From the NCBI RefSeq assembly GCF_002020805.1, contig NZ_MPRJ01000001.1:22364-86363 (forward strand): 64,000 nucleotides of DNA, read 5' to 3'. Both the position numbers and the translations under genes were made by a program. Positions 55,856-64,000 of the stretch are shown piece by piece. This DNA is from Solemya velesiana gill symbiont (GTDB taxonomy: Bacteria; Pseudomonadota; Gammaproteobacteria; Chromatiales; Chromatiaceae). The notes under the pieces are model-generated. The model saw only the letters and a list, made by a program, of their open reading frames with translations, searched no databases and was not told where the DNA came from. Numbering within the stretch: position 1 is the first letter of the stretch; each line of letters begins with the position of its first letter.

Positions 55856-56344
55856 TTATCCGGCCAGGTTCTCAAATCTGTTTTCTGCCACATTCTTGCG
55901 GGAGCCGGAAGGGTCGAATACACGGCCGTTCATGGCGATGTAGATGCCGGGAGGCAGTTGCTGGACGGCTGACACGGCAAAGCCGATGTTGAAAATAGCG
56001 TCGTTCACCCGCAGTCGTGCAGGCTGGATGGCGCCGGTAAGGACAACGGTCTTGCCCGGGATGTCCATAAGGGCCCGGCCTGTTTCGACCATGCTGTCCG
56101 TACCGTGGGTTATGAGTATCCGCTCGGCGGGTTCGCCGGCCGCCCTGTCATGTATCAGCCGGCGGTCGTTATCGGTGATCTCCAGGCTGTCCTTGCGCAT
56201 GATCGAGTCGACTTCAAAGTTGAAGCTGACATTGGCTTCGTGCAGCAGCTCGGTAATCTGCGGATCGCCCACCTGGAATTCACTCTTGGCATCGAAATAG
56301 ATCTTGTCGATGGTACCGCCGGTCGTGAGGATTTTTATAAACAT
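55856..56344 (-). CDS. Single-domain asparaginase-like protein
   Basis: This 162-residue protein is equivalent to the N-terminal domain of L-asparaginases. The first catalytic Thr is in LTTGGTIDKIYFD and the second triad region is ITHGTDSMVETG. VVLTGAIQPARL is also conserved. The C-terminal asparaginase domain is absent, but this short form is a recurrent family rather than an obvious truncation: the ending FENLAG is ordered and directly followed by hslO. Enzymatic activity is unproven. Confidence 0.84.
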   Translation of the reverse strand: MFIKILTTGGTIDKIYFDAKSEFQVGDPQITELLHEANVSFNFEVDSIMRKDSLEITDNDRRLIHDRAAGEPAERILITHGTDSMVETGRALMDIPGKTVVLTGAIQPARLRVNDAIFNIGFAVSAVQQLPPGIYIAMNGRVFDPSGSRKNVAENRFENLAG

Positions 56345-56347
56345 GGC

Positions 56348-58399
56348 TCAATCGATGTCGAAGCGTTCGAACTGGGTGCTGAACTGGCCGCGTCCCTGGG
56401 TCATGCTGCGCAGCTCCGTGGTGTAGCCCAGCAGTTGGGCCAGTGCGACCTCGCAGTCGATGGTGGCACTCTCCATGGTGTGCTCGGAGTCCTTGATGAT
56501 GGCATGCCTGGCCTGGAGATCGCCAAGGACGACACCAAAATTATCTTCAGGTACTACAACTTCCGCTTTCATGATAGGTTGCAGCAGGGCGGGGCCGGCC
56601 GCGTTGAAGGCCTTGCGCAGGGCGCGTGTGGTAGCGGCGCTGAGAGCGTCCGGTGTGGTGGCGGCGCCGAACAGCTTCACCTCTTGGATCTCTATTTCCA
56701 CGTCCTGGATCAGGGCGCCTTCCAGTGGTCCACTGCCAAGGGCGAACTTGACGCCCTGCTCCAGGGCGCCCAGCTGCTCCTCGGTGAGGGGGTGGCCCTC
56801 GGGCAGGATACGGGGTTCCAGCAGGTAGGTGTTGCCGCTACCCCGTTGGCGTGGAGCCACCCGTACGCTGACCCGCGCTTTCAGCTCGGCGGTACGCTGG
56901 GCACTGTCCACCGGGGGCTGGAACAGGTGGTCCGATGCTGCGGATTGGGTCACGGTCTCTCGCAGGGCAACCGCAGGTTTGCCGGTTCTGACCTGGAGGT
57001 GGAACTCCCGCTCCAGGCGCTCGACGATGATCTGCAGGTGCAGCTCACCCATGCCGCTGAGCAGGCGCTGCCCGGTTTCATGGTCCTCTCCGAATCGCAG
57101 GGTCGGGTCCTCCTCCAGGAGCTTGTCCAGCACCTCGATGAATTTGTCTTCCTGCTCCGAAGTTGCGGGTTCTACTGCCAGGGTGAGCACGGGGTCATGG
57201 GTCTCGATGCGCTCCAGCAGAATGGGTTGGTCAGGGTCGCAGAGGGTGTCGCCAGTGGAGGCGTGACGCAGGCCGGCGAGCAGCACGATCTCTCCGGCAT
57301 GGGCTACGCTTACACGGCTCTTCTTTGCGGCATCGATGTCGAACACCCTGGCTGCATGCTCATGGAACTCTTCGCCGTCGGGTTTGCAGTGAAATACCGT
57401 GTCTCCCGGTTTGAGCAGGCCGCGATATATGCGGGCAAAGACATGCCGACGTCCTTCCCACATCTGCACTTTGAACACCAGTGCCGCCAGCGGGCCATTG
57501 TCAGTCATCACAACCTGCTGTTCGCTGCCGTCGTCGAGAAAAGCCGTTGTAGGTGGGCGATCGAGGGGGGGCGGCAGCAGTTGTATGACGCCGTCTAGCA
57601 GGGGCTGAACGCCGATATTGCGCAGGGCTGACCCGCCGAAGCAGGGAAACAGCTGTCCGGAGAAGCAACCGCGGCGCAGGGCGGCCCACACCGTCTCGCT
57701 GTCCGGCTCTTCGCCTTCGAGTACGTGCTCAGCCAGTTCGTCGTCGGTCTCGGCTATGCCAAGCAGCAGGTTTTCACGAAACTCCGCTACCGAAGACCAG
57801 GTCTCCTCGTCGCAGGGTTCGATATTCAACAGTTCGCCATGCTCGCCGCTGAAGCTGATAATTTGCTTCTCTATGAGGTGGACTACCGCACTCTGGTTGG
57901 CCAGGGGGACGGTGACCGGTACCGGTTCGGCATGCAGCCGCTTCCGAATGCTGGCCATGGATTTATCGAAATCTGCGCCAGGGCGGTCCATCTTGTTGAT
58001 GAAGAAAAGGGTGGGCAGATCGAACTTGGAGCGCTGACGCCAGACCGTCTCGGTCTGGGGCTCGACACCCCCTACCCCGTCCAGTACGACGATGCAGCCA
58101 TCCAGTACCCGCATGCTGCGCTCCACCTCGATGGTGAAATCGACGTGGCCGGGGGTGTCCACGATCTGGATCAGGTGCTCTTCCCAGCTCGCTTTTGTAA
58201 CGGCAGAGGTGATGGTGATGCCGTGGTTCTGCTCTTCGGCCATGTAGTCCATGTGGGCTGCCCCGTCATGGACTTCGCCGATCTTGTAGAGGTCGCCGGT
58301 GTAAAAGAGAATGCGCTCGGTCAAGGTGGTCTTGCCCGCGTCGATATGCGCTGCAACGCCGATGTTGCGCACCTTGCTCAAGTCGTTCTTCTTTGACAT
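56348..58399 (-). CDS. fusA: Elongation factor G paralogue (EF-G2 type)
   Basis: This is a 683-residue translational GTPase. The P-loop is AHIDAGKTTLTE (about residue 17), G3 is DTPGHVDF and G4 is INKMDRPG. Domains II to V follow, including GMGELHLQIIVERLEREF and the C-terminal LGDLQARHA. The switch I/II neighbourhood reads EEQNHGITITSA, where canonical EF-G has Glu-Arg-Gly. Length and divergence suggest the second EF-G class rather than the main factor in the str operon. The gene symbol is generic. Confidence 0.9.
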   Translation of the reverse strand: MSKKNDLSKVRNIGVAAHIDAGKTTLTERILFYTGDLYKIGEVHDGAAHMDYMAEEQNHGITITSAVTKASWEEHLIQIVDTPGHVDFTIEVERSMRVLDGCIVVLDGVGGVEPQTETVWRQRSKFDLPTLFFINKMDRPGADFDKSMASIRKRLHAEPVPVTVPLANQSAVVHLIEKQIISFSGEHGELLNIEPCDEETWSSVAEFRENLLLGIAETDDELAEHVLEGEEPDSETVWAALRRGCFSGQLFPCFGGSALRNIGVQPLLDGVIQLLPPPLDRPPTTAFLDDGSEQQVVMTDNGPLAALVFKVQMWEGRRHVFARIYRGLLKPGDTVFHCKPDGEEFHEHAARVFDIDAAKKSRVSVAHAGEIVLLAGLRHASTGDTLCDPDQPILLERIETHDPVLTLAVEPATSEQEDKFIEVLDKLLEEDPTLRFGEDHETGQRLLSGMGELHLQIIVERLEREFHLQVRTGKPAVALRETVTQSAASDHLFQPPVDSAQRTAELKARVSVRVAPRQRGSGNTYLLEPRILPEGHPLTEEQLGALEQGVKFALGSGPLEGALIQDVEIEIQEVKLFGAATTPDALSAATTRALRKAFNAAGPALLQPIMKAEVVVPEDNFGVVLGDLQARHAIIKDSEHTMESATIDCEVALAQLLGYTTELRSMTQGRGQFSTQFERFDID

Positions 58400-58502
58400 G
58401 AAGGACCGTCTGTCGGTTGTATTATTGCCTGTCCAGCATGCTACAGAGAGTGACCCAGGATATCCATAATTTCTGTCAACAAAGCGTTCTCAGTTTGCGT
58501 GT

Positions 58503-58532
58503 TGTAGGCGCCCAGGGGACAGGGCGCCTACA
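58503..58532. repeat. Perfect 11-bp stem hairpin
   Basis: TGTAGGCGCCC and GGGCGCCTACA are separated by eight bases, just below the osmC stop and upstream of fusA. No U-tract follows on either strand. It begins with GTAGG, as do the two REP elements, and may be a related palindromic unit. Confidence 0.7.
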
Positions 58533-58543
58533 GGGGAGGGATG

Positions 58544-59008
58544 TCAATCCGCCGAGTTGTGCAGCACTTCGCCGAGCTCGTTGACCACATCGACGTCGAT
58601 GGGAAAGCCGTCGCGCAGACTTGCGGTGACGACGCAGAAATCTTCGTAGAGATCCAGGCAGCGTTTCATGCGTACCGCCTGCTCCAGTTCGCCATCCACC
58701 TGGAGCTGTATCTGCATGCCGCCAATACGCAAGCGTTTCTTCTCGTTGCGCGACAGGGTGCAGGTGGCCGTTTCCTTGATACTGCCGGCAGGCGGCTCGT
58801 TCTTTGAAACGCAGTAGAGGAGGCTGGCGCTGAGGCAGTTGGCCGCTGCGGCGGCGAGCACCCGGGAGGGGTTGGGCCCCTTGCCTTCACCCAGGGGCTC
58901 GAGCTCATCCATGGTGATCTCGCCCATGCTCTCCAGGCCGAAGTTGACCTTGAATTCGTAACCCTGGAGGTGCTGCATCTCGATGGTGAATTGACCCTCT
59001 TTGGGCAT
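58544..59008 (-). CDS. OsmC-family peroxiredoxin-like protein
   Basis: This is a 154-residue OsmC/Ohr-fold protein. The two redox cysteines are in NCLSASLLYC and in LYEDFCVVTASLR, with the family helix GPNPSRVLAAAAANC. Such proteins detoxify organic hydroperoxides. The subgroup is closer to general OsmC-like proteins than to Ohr. It lies 17 bases after trpC in the same direction. Confidence 0.9.
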   Translation of the reverse strand: MPKEGQFTIEMQHLQGYEFKVNFGLESMGEITMDELEPLGEGKGPNPSRVLAAAAANCLSASLLYCVSKNEPPAGSIKETATCTLSRNEKKRLRIGGMQIQLQVDGELEQAVRMKRCLDLYEDFCVVTASLRDGFPIDVDVVNELGEVLHNSAD

Positions 59009-59025
59009 TGGAATTCTCCGGTTGA

Positions 59026-59823
59026 TCAGGCAAAGAGTTCAGCCAGCTTTTCGCCGGGCTCGTCTGCGCGCATGAAGGCTTCGCCTACCAGGAAGGCGTT
59101 GACATTGTTCTCGCGCATCAGGGCGACATCCGCAGGCGTGTGGATGCCGCTCTCGGTAACTACGATGGGCTGCTCGGGAATGCGCTCCAGCAGGTCCAGG
59201 GTTGTATTCAGGCTGACGTCGAAGGTGCGCAGGTTGCGGTTGTTGATGCCGATGAGTCGATTGTTGAGCGGCAGTGCACGTTCCAGTTCTGCCAGGTCGT
59301 GAACCTCGACCAGCACATCCATGCCCAGCTTGTGGGCGAGGCTGTTGAGTTCCTGCATCTGCTTGTCCTCGAGACAGGCGACGATCAGGAGAATACAGTC
59401 CGCGCCCATGAGCCGCGCCTCGTAGACTTGGTAGGGATCGATAATGAAATCCTTTCGAATCACCGGCAGGGTGCAGGCGCTCCTTGCATGCTTGAGGTAT
59501 TCGTCACAGCCCTGGAAAAAGTCAATATTGGTGAGTACCGAGAGGCAGGCAGCGCCCCCCTTTTCATAGCTCACAGCGATTTCAGCCGGCCTGAAATCTT
59601 CACGGATGACACCCTTGCTGGGTGAGGCTTTCTTGATTTCGGCGATCACACCCGCCTGGCCGGCATCGATTTTTTCAGCAATTGCATCGGCGAAGCCACG
59701 GCTGGCCTGGACGTCATCGATACGCTCCATCAGCTGTCCCATAGGCAGCTGCTGCGTGCGCTCGGCGATCTCCTCCAGCTTGCGGCGGACGATCTTCTTC
59801 AGGATGTCTGGTGTGTCGCTCAT
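59026..59823 (-). CDS. trpC: Indole-3-glycerol phosphate synthase
   Basis: It closes the indole ring in tryptophan synthesis. The catalytic residues sit in [22 protein letters not shown] and [13 protein letters not shown], with [10 protein letters not shown] and [11 protein letters not shown] near the phosphate site. At 265 residues it is monofunctional and full length. trpG and trpD are not downstream. They could lie elsewhere, since the trpC neighbour here is osmC. A promoter-sized gap separates it from divergent greB. Confidence 0.97.
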   Translation of the reverse strand: MSDTPDILKKIVRRKLEEIAERTQQLPMGQLMERIDDVQASRGFADAIAEKIDAGQAGVIAEIKKASPSKGVIREDFRPAEIAVSYEKGGAACLSVLTNIDFFQGCDEYLKHARSACTLPVIRKDFIIDPYQVYEARLMGADCILLIVACLEDKQMQELNSLAHKLGMDVLVEVHDLAELERALPLNNRLIGINNRNLRTFDVSLNTTLDLLERIPEQPIVVTESGIHTPADVALMRENNVNAFLVGEAFMRADEPGEKLAELFA

Positions 59824-60057
59824 GAGCCCTGGGCTCCCTCGAAATCTGAAAATGTCAGGGCCGCATATTTTACACTGTTATCCAGAGGCGTATATCCCCC
59901 GTTAGTATGGTGTATTGGTCACTGAAATTGCCGGGTTAATTGTATATTGATGCTGATGCCATCTATTTTAAAATCATTCTGTCCCCTTGCTTCTTGGCGT
60001 ATACCGGGAACTGTGCGTGTTTAGTGCTTAAGGTTCATTAAGGAAAAGAGAGCAACC

Positions 60058-60555
60058 ATGGGTCGTTATCGTCCACCTCAACCCAAGAGTTCACCCTACA
60101 TTACCCGTGAGGGGTACGAGACCCTGCATGAAGAGTCCAGGGCGTTGTGGGTGCGCAGGCGGGATGTGACCAAGGCGCTGGCGGCAGCTGCGGCAGAGGG
60201 TGATCGCTCAGAGAATGCCGAGTACATCTACCGCAAGAAAGAGTTGCGGGAGATCGATAGGCGTATCCGCTACCTGCAGAAACGGTTGTCGGAACTGAAA
60301 GTGGTGGATAACGCTCCAAGTGATCCGGAGCGCATATTCTTTGGCGCCTGGGTCTGCCTGGAGGATGACGACGGTGTGGAGCATAACTACCGCATCGTTG
60401 GGCCCGATGAGTTCGATCCGGAGAAGGGGTGGATCAGCATGGACTCGCCAATGGCCAAGGCGCTTTTGAAGCGCGCCCTGGACGATGAGGTGACGGTGAA
60501 AACCCCCAATGGCACGATGCGCTACTGGGTGATGGATGTTCGCTACGGCGAATAA
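60058..60555 (+). CDS. greB: Transcription elongation factor GreB
   Basis: This protein rescues backtracked RNA polymerase by stimulating transcript cleavage through the secondary channel. It has a coiled-coil N-terminal domain with the acidic tip in [17 protein letters not shown] and a C-terminal FKBP-like domain ([20 protein letters not shown]). The start [14 protein letters not shown] is typical of GreB. It is 165 residues. AAGAGAG precedes ATG 60058. Confidence 0.96.
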   Translation: MGRYRPPQPKSSPYITREGYETLHEESRALWVRRRDVTKALAAAAAEGDRSENAEYIYRKKELREIDRRIRYLQKRLSELKVVDNAPSDPERIFFGAWVCLEDDDGVEHNYRIVGPDEFDPEKGWISMDSPMAKALLKRALDDEVTVKTPNGTMRYWVMDVRYGE

Positions 60556-60608
60556 AACCCAGGACCTGCTAACATGGAGCAGGTACGACATAACCGACAG
60601 GGAATATC

Positions 60609-61298
60609 ATGACCGACGAGTTGTCCAAATCCGATGCCTACCTGAAACAGTGCGAGGCCCGTGTCATTGCGGCCGATGTGAATGGTATACAGCTCGATCG
60701 CACGGCCTTCTATGCCATGGGTGGCGGGCAGCCTGGTGATACGGGAAAACTTCTTCTGGAGGATGGTGAGGAGATCGCCATTACCGATACCCGCCGGGAT
60801 CGTGAGAGCGGGGCGTTGCTGCATATTCCGGCAGAAGGGGGTGAACTGCCGGAGGTGGGTGCTGCGGTTACCGCAGAGATCGACTGGGAGCGTCGGTACC
60901 GCCTGATGCACCTGCTGTGTGCCGTCGTGGATGGTGGGGTGACAGGCGGAAGCGTGGGTATCGACCGCAGCCGGATCGATTTCGACCTGCCTGAATCGCC
61001 GGACAAACTGGCCCTGGAGGAGCAGCTCAACCGCCTGATTTCCGAGGATCGTCCGGTGACCATAGGTTCCATCAGCGATGCAGAGCTGGAGGCTCAACCC
61101 GAACTGATCCGCACCATGTCGGTGAAACCGCCGACCGGGGCGGGCGAGGTGCGTACCATCCGGGTGGAAGGGGTCGACTACCAGCCCTGTGGTGGAACCC
61201 ATGTGGCCTCCACCGGAGAGATAGGTCGCATTCGTGTCGGCAAGGTGGAGAAAAAGGGACGGCAGAATCGGCGCATCAACATCCACCTGGAGGATTGA
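60609..61298 (+). CDS. AlaX-like alanyl-tRNA editing protein with an incomplete zinc motif
   Basis: This 229-residue homologue of the AlaRS editing domain hydrolyses mischarged Ser- or Gly-tRNA(Ala). The N-terminal strand region FYAMGGGQPGDTG and the Cys-x-x-x-His zinc motif CGGTHVASTGEIG are present. The first motif (His-x-x-x-His) appears shortened: the sequence reads DWERRYRLMHLLCAVVDGG with one His, where relatives have about six more residues including the first His. The frame is intact. Either activity is lost or the metal site is altered. Confidence 0.8.
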   Translation: MTDELSKSDAYLKQCEARVIAADVNGIQLDRTAFYAMGGGQPGDTGKLLLEDGEEIAITDTRRDRESGALLHIPAEGGELPEVGAAVTAEIDWERRYRLMHLLCAVVDGGVTGGSVGIDRSRIDFDLPESPDKLALEEQLNRLISEDRPVTIGSISDAELEAQPELIRTMSVKPPTGAGEVRTIRVEGVDYQPCGGTHVASTGEIGRIRVGKVEKKGRQNRRINIHLED

Positions 61299-61299
61299 T

Positions 61300-62223
61300 T
61301 TGAACACCCCGTCAAGCCCGCTGGCCTCGGCCCGGGGATTGGTCAAAGACTTTGGCCGCCATAGGGCGGTGGATGGGATCGATTTCGATATCCTCAGGGG
61401 CACCTGTTTCGGTTTCCTCGGGCCAAATGGAGCGGGCAAGACCACCACCCTGAAAATGCTGCTTGGCCTGGCGCCAAAGAGCGGTGGGGAGCTTAGCGTT
61501 TATGATTTGCCGGTACCGGAGCGGGCACGGGAGGTGAGGGCGCGCACCGGCCTGGTTCCCCAGGCAGACAACCTGGATCCTGACTTCTCTGTGGCTGAAA
61601 ACCTGCGCACCTATGCTACCTATTTCGGTATGAAACCGGATGACGTGGGCGACCGGGTGGAGCGGCTGTTGGCGTTTGCGGCGCTGACTGATCGCAGCGA
61701 GGCGAAGACCGATACCCTCTCCGGTGGCATGAAGCGGCGCCTGACAATCGCACGCGCTCTGATCAACGAGCCGGAGATGGTGGTGCTGGACGAACCCACT
61801 ACGGGTCTCGATCCCCAGGCGCGACACATCATCTGGTCCAGGCTCAACGAACTGCGTGAGCAGGGCACCACACTGATCCTGACCACCCACTACATGGAGG
61901 AGGTGGAACGCCTTTGTGATGAACTGGTGATCATGGACCATGGCCGCATCCTGGACCAGGGGGCGCCGAAGGCGCTGGTTCAACGCCATGTTGAACCGGA
62001 GGTGATCGAACTGCGCGGCGAGCGGGCGGGGGTGTTTGCCGATGATGCCCAGGGCCTGGGCTGCCGTGTGGAGCAGATGGGCTCCAGTCTTTACTGTTAC
62101 TCCCATGAGCCGGGTGAATTTCTGGGAAGGCTCCAGTCTGCAACCGGTCTCACCTTCATGCACCGCCCCACGGGGCTGGAGGATGTATTCCTTAAACTCA
62201 CCGGCAGGGAGTTGAGAGATTGA
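61300..62223 (+). CDS. ABC transporter ATP-binding protein (NodI type)
   Basis: This is a 307-residue cytosolic ATPase of the ABC-2/NodI subfamily. Walker A is GPNGAGKTTT, the signature is LSGGMKRRL, Walker B is MVVLDEPTTGLD, and the switch His is in LTTHYMEE. The C-terminal region (FADDAQGLGCRVEQMG) matches NodI-like regulatory domains. The start is TTG 61300, two bases after the AlaX stop, with GGAGG about seven bases upstream. The frame is open further upstream but that would overlap alaX. Confidence 0.93.
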   Translation: MNTPSSPLASARGLVKDFGRHRAVDGIDFDILRGTCFGFLGPNGAGKTTTLKMLLGLAPKSGGELSVYDLPVPERAREVRARTGLVPQADNLDPDFSVAENLRTYATYFGMKPDDVGDRVERLLAFAALTDRSEAKTDTLSGGMKRRLTIARALINEPEMVVLDEPTTGLDPQARHIIWSRLNELREQGTTLILTTHYMEEVERLCDELVIMDHGRILDQGAPKALVQRHVEPEVIELRGERAGVFADDAQGLGCRVEQMGSSLYCYSHEPGEFLGRLQSATGLTFMHRPTGLEDVFLKLTGRELRD

Positions 62224-62999
62224 ATCACTGGCGTTTCCCGACAGTCCGTTCCGGTGCCTTCGCCGTCTGGCGACGCAACATCATGGTCTGGCGCAAGTTG
62301 ATCGGGCCGGCCGTGGTGATGAATTTCGGTGAGCCGACGCTCTATCTCCTGGGCTTGGGCTTTGGTCTTGGGCACTTTGTCGGGGAGATGTCGGGTATGC
62401 CTTACCTGGCATTTCTCGCCTCAGGCATCATCGCCTCGTCCGCCATGACCACCGCAACTTTCGAGGGGATGTATTCGGTCTACACCCGGATGGATCCCCA
62501 GCGCACCTATGAGGCACTGATGGCGACACCCCTGGAGGTGGATGACATTCTTGCCGGGGAGATGCTCTGGTGTGGCACCAAGAGCCTCTTTAGCGGCATC
62601 GCAATACTGTTGGTCGCAACTTTGCTGGGGGTTGTCCCGGGCTGGCAGGCGTTGTGGGTGCTGCCGGTGGTGTTCCTGATCGGGCTCTGCTTCGCAGGGA
62701 TGGCCATGATCATGAGCGCAATCGCCAGCAATTACGACTTCTTCAACTATTACTTCGTGCTGGCCATCTCGCCGATGTTCATCCTCTGCGGCGTCTTCTA
62801 TCCTATAGACAGCCTGCCCGATGTCGCCCAGGGTTTTGTGCAGCTACTGCCTCTTACCCATGCAGTTGCGCTCACCCGTCCACTGGTGGCCGGTGGCGAA
62901 TTGACCCAGCCTCTGCTTCACCTGGGGGTGCTGGCCGCCTATGGTGCCGTGGGTTTTTATATCTCGGTTGCCCTGGTCCGGAAGCGTCTGCTTGTTTGA
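62220..62999 (+). CDS. ABC-2 family transporter permease (NodJ type)
   Basis: This 259-residue inner-membrane protein has six predicted helices. The ABC-2 pattern SGIIASSAMTTATFEGMYSVY and ISPMFILCGVFYPIDSLP is NodJ-like. It starts at TTG overlapping the ATPase stop (TTGA), so the two subunits are translationally coupled. NodIJ homologues outside rhizobia export unknown lipid- or sugar-like substrates. Confidence 0.92.
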   Translation: MNHWRFPTVRSGAFAVWRRNIMVWRKLIGPAVVMNFGEPTLYLLGLGFGLGHFVGEMSGMPYLAFLASGIIASSAMTTATFEGMYSVYTRMDPQRTYEALMATPLEVDDILAGEMLWCGTKSLFSGIAILLVATLLGVVPGWQALWVLPVVFLIGLCFAGMAMIMSAIASNYDFFNYYFVLAISPMFILCGVFYPIDSLPDVAQGFVQLLPLTHAVALTRPLVAGGELTQPLLHLGVLAAYGAVGFYISVALVRKRLLV

Positions 63000-63143
63000 G
63001 TGATTCGGATGCTCTCGGTCAGCTAAATGATCAGGCTCCGGCACCCTGAAAACATCGATGAACTATACTTAATCGTGTGATTCTTCTTTTGCTATCCTTG
63101 GTGGCCGGTGACTGTTAACAGGCATGACAAGGACACCTACCCA

Positions 63144-63911
63144 ATGGAACTGGATCAAACGATATTGCGGGCCGAATGGCTTGGTACCAAAAGTGAATTC
63201 CCGCATTGTATTCGTGAAGGTAAGATAGCGAACTATATTCCCAGGCTTATCCTCTGCATCCTGGTACTTGCTCTGCTCTATTTCGGTGCCGGGGTCATCA
63301 GTTTTGCCGCACAATCCGCCCAGGCCGGCGTAACGCCGAACTGGCTGCCCTCGGGGGTGGCGTTAGCCGCTTTCTATTTTCTTGGCATCAGGCTCTGGCC
63401 AGGCATCTTTGTCGGTATGTACATGCTCTCCCTGTACGCGGGCATACCCTTCGAAGTAGCGATGGTTGCCGCTTTGGGCAGTGTATTGGAAGCGGCGATA
63501 CCGGTGGCCTTGCTGCGCTATCTTGGATTCAGGCCGGAGTTGGACAAGGTCAAGGCGGTGCTCGCCTTCACGCTCCTGGCGGCGACCATGGGGCCGATGA
63601 TCAGTGCCAGCCTTGGGATTATGGGATTCAGTTACCTGATGGGCGGCCTCTCTGCGCCGGCTTTCAATCTGTGGCTCTTCTGGTGGCTTGGCAACGCCAT
63701 TGGCATTATCACCCTGGGCGGATTTCTGTTGAGCTGGGGCAGGCAGTGGCGGGTCGACCTGCGATCCATGCTGGAGTTGTCGTTGCTTGCCCTGGTTTTG
63801 GGTTACGGGGTGACCGTGGCCGTTTCTGAAGCCAAGGAGGCGGTGTCCGTACTGTTTCTGTTTATGGGTACACCGCTATTACTGCTATCTGCGATACGCC
63901 ATGAGCTATGA
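63144..63911 (+). CDS. MASE1-domain membrane protein, C-terminally truncated
   Basis: The 255 residues are nearly all MASE1: about seven or eight helices with NWLPSGVALAAFYFLG and WPGIFVGMYMLS near the start and LWLFWWLGNAIGIITLGG later. MASE1 usually precedes PAS, kinase or GGDEF domains. Here the frame stops after LLLLSAIRHEL, before the last part of the domain and without any output module. The next 89 bases hold a large inverted repeat, suggesting insertion of a mobile element. ATG 63144 follows AAGGA. GTG 63108 is an alternative. Confidence 0.82.
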   Translation: MELDQTILRAEWLGTKSEFPHCIREGKIANYIPRLILCILVLALLYFGAGVISFAAQSAQAGVTPNWLPSGVALAAFYFLGIRLWPGIFVGMYMLSLYAGIPFEVAMVAALGSVLEAAIPVALLRYLGFRPELDKVKAVLAFTLLAATMGPMISASLGIMGFSYLMGGLSAPAFNLWLFWWLGNAIGIITLGGFLLSWGRQWRVDLRSMLELSLLALVLGYGVTVAVSEAKEAVSVLFLFMGTPLLLLSAIRHEL

Positions 63912-63941
63912 TGATTTCTGGTGTATGAGCTGACTTAAAAA

Positions 63942-64000
63942 GCGGTGTACTCTGTTGATTGATCTTGGCGGATCAACAACCAACAGAGGAAATACACCGC
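63942..64000. repeat. Imperfect inverted repeat at the window end, possible insertion-sequence terminus
   Basis: The arms GCGGTGTACTCTGTTG (63942-63957) and CAACAGAGGAAATACACCGC (63981-64000) are complementary except for a four-base bulge. The inner TTGATC/GATCAA extends the stem around TTGGCG. GAGGAAA in the right arm would be a good ribosome-binding site for a gene just outside. The 7-bp sequence ATGAGCT occurs at 63901 and again at 63925. This looks like a mobile-element edge, but the family is not identified. Confidence 0.5.

Overview
The window (about 64 kb, G+C rich) is chromosomal DNA of a gammaproteobacterium. The run pilQ-aroK-aroB-SPOR/AAA protein-gltB-gltD-hemE is a conserved gammaproteobacterial order. 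slyX, zapE, hslO, greB, truC, a YaiL-like DUF2058 gene and many cyclic-di-GMP or signalling genes agree with this. The methylmalonyl-CoA cluster, MASE1 and GGDEF/EAL proteins and a cobalamin-dependent MetH would suit a metabolically versatile, possibly sulfur-oxidising or host-associated lineage, but that placement is inference only.

Layout. 1-12.2 kb: the 3' end of the type IV pilus secretin gene, shikimate genes, a DamX-like cell-envelope protein, both subunits of glutamate synthase, and hemE. 12.2-20.1 kb: a beta-hydroxyacid dehydrogenase, DUF2058, HtpX, then a leftward block with slyX, zapE, an ArsR regulator and a hybrid kinase/response-regulator pair. 20.2-27.3 kb: truC, a broken Mur-ligase-like gene, bcp, metH and a SPOUT methyltransferase. 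27.4-35.7 kb: an accessory stretch with an FKBP isomerase, a phosphodiesterase-like enzyme, a DsbA-like protein, endonuclease I, a Rof-like protein, a CBS protein and several broken genes. 36-45.4 kb: propionyl-CoA synthetase, methylmalonyl-CoA mutase, both propionyl-CoA carboxylase subunits, the MeaB GTPase and methylmalonyl-CoA epimerase. Together these make a complete propionate-to-methylmalonyl-CoA-to-succinyl-CoA module, and two copies of one REP-type palindrome sit inside it. 45.4-54 kb: a truncated carbonic anhydrase, a thioesterase, PilZ and GGDEF/EAL proteins, a FabD-like acyltransferase, a DksA-type protein, a TAXI/msrA rearrangement junction and two more broken genes. 54.2-63 kb: SIMPL, Hsp33, an asparaginase-like protein, an EF-G paralogue, OsmC, TrpC, GreB, an AlaX-like protein and a NodI/NodJ-type ABC pair. 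The window closes with a truncated MASE1 gene and an inverted repeat that may be the edge of a mobile element.

The most unusual property is the number of damaged accessory genes among intact housekeeping genes. Four genes carry single-base frameshifts, all in short homopolymers. Four carry internal in-frame stops, three TAG and one TGA. At least three are physically truncated, and one has apparently lost a zinc-ligand segment. At two of the TAG codons the family normally has tyrosine. Ongoing gene decay is the simplest explanation. Sequencing error in homopolymers and amber read-through are alternatives that can be tested. No tRNA, rRNA, CRISPR array or riboswitch was recognised.
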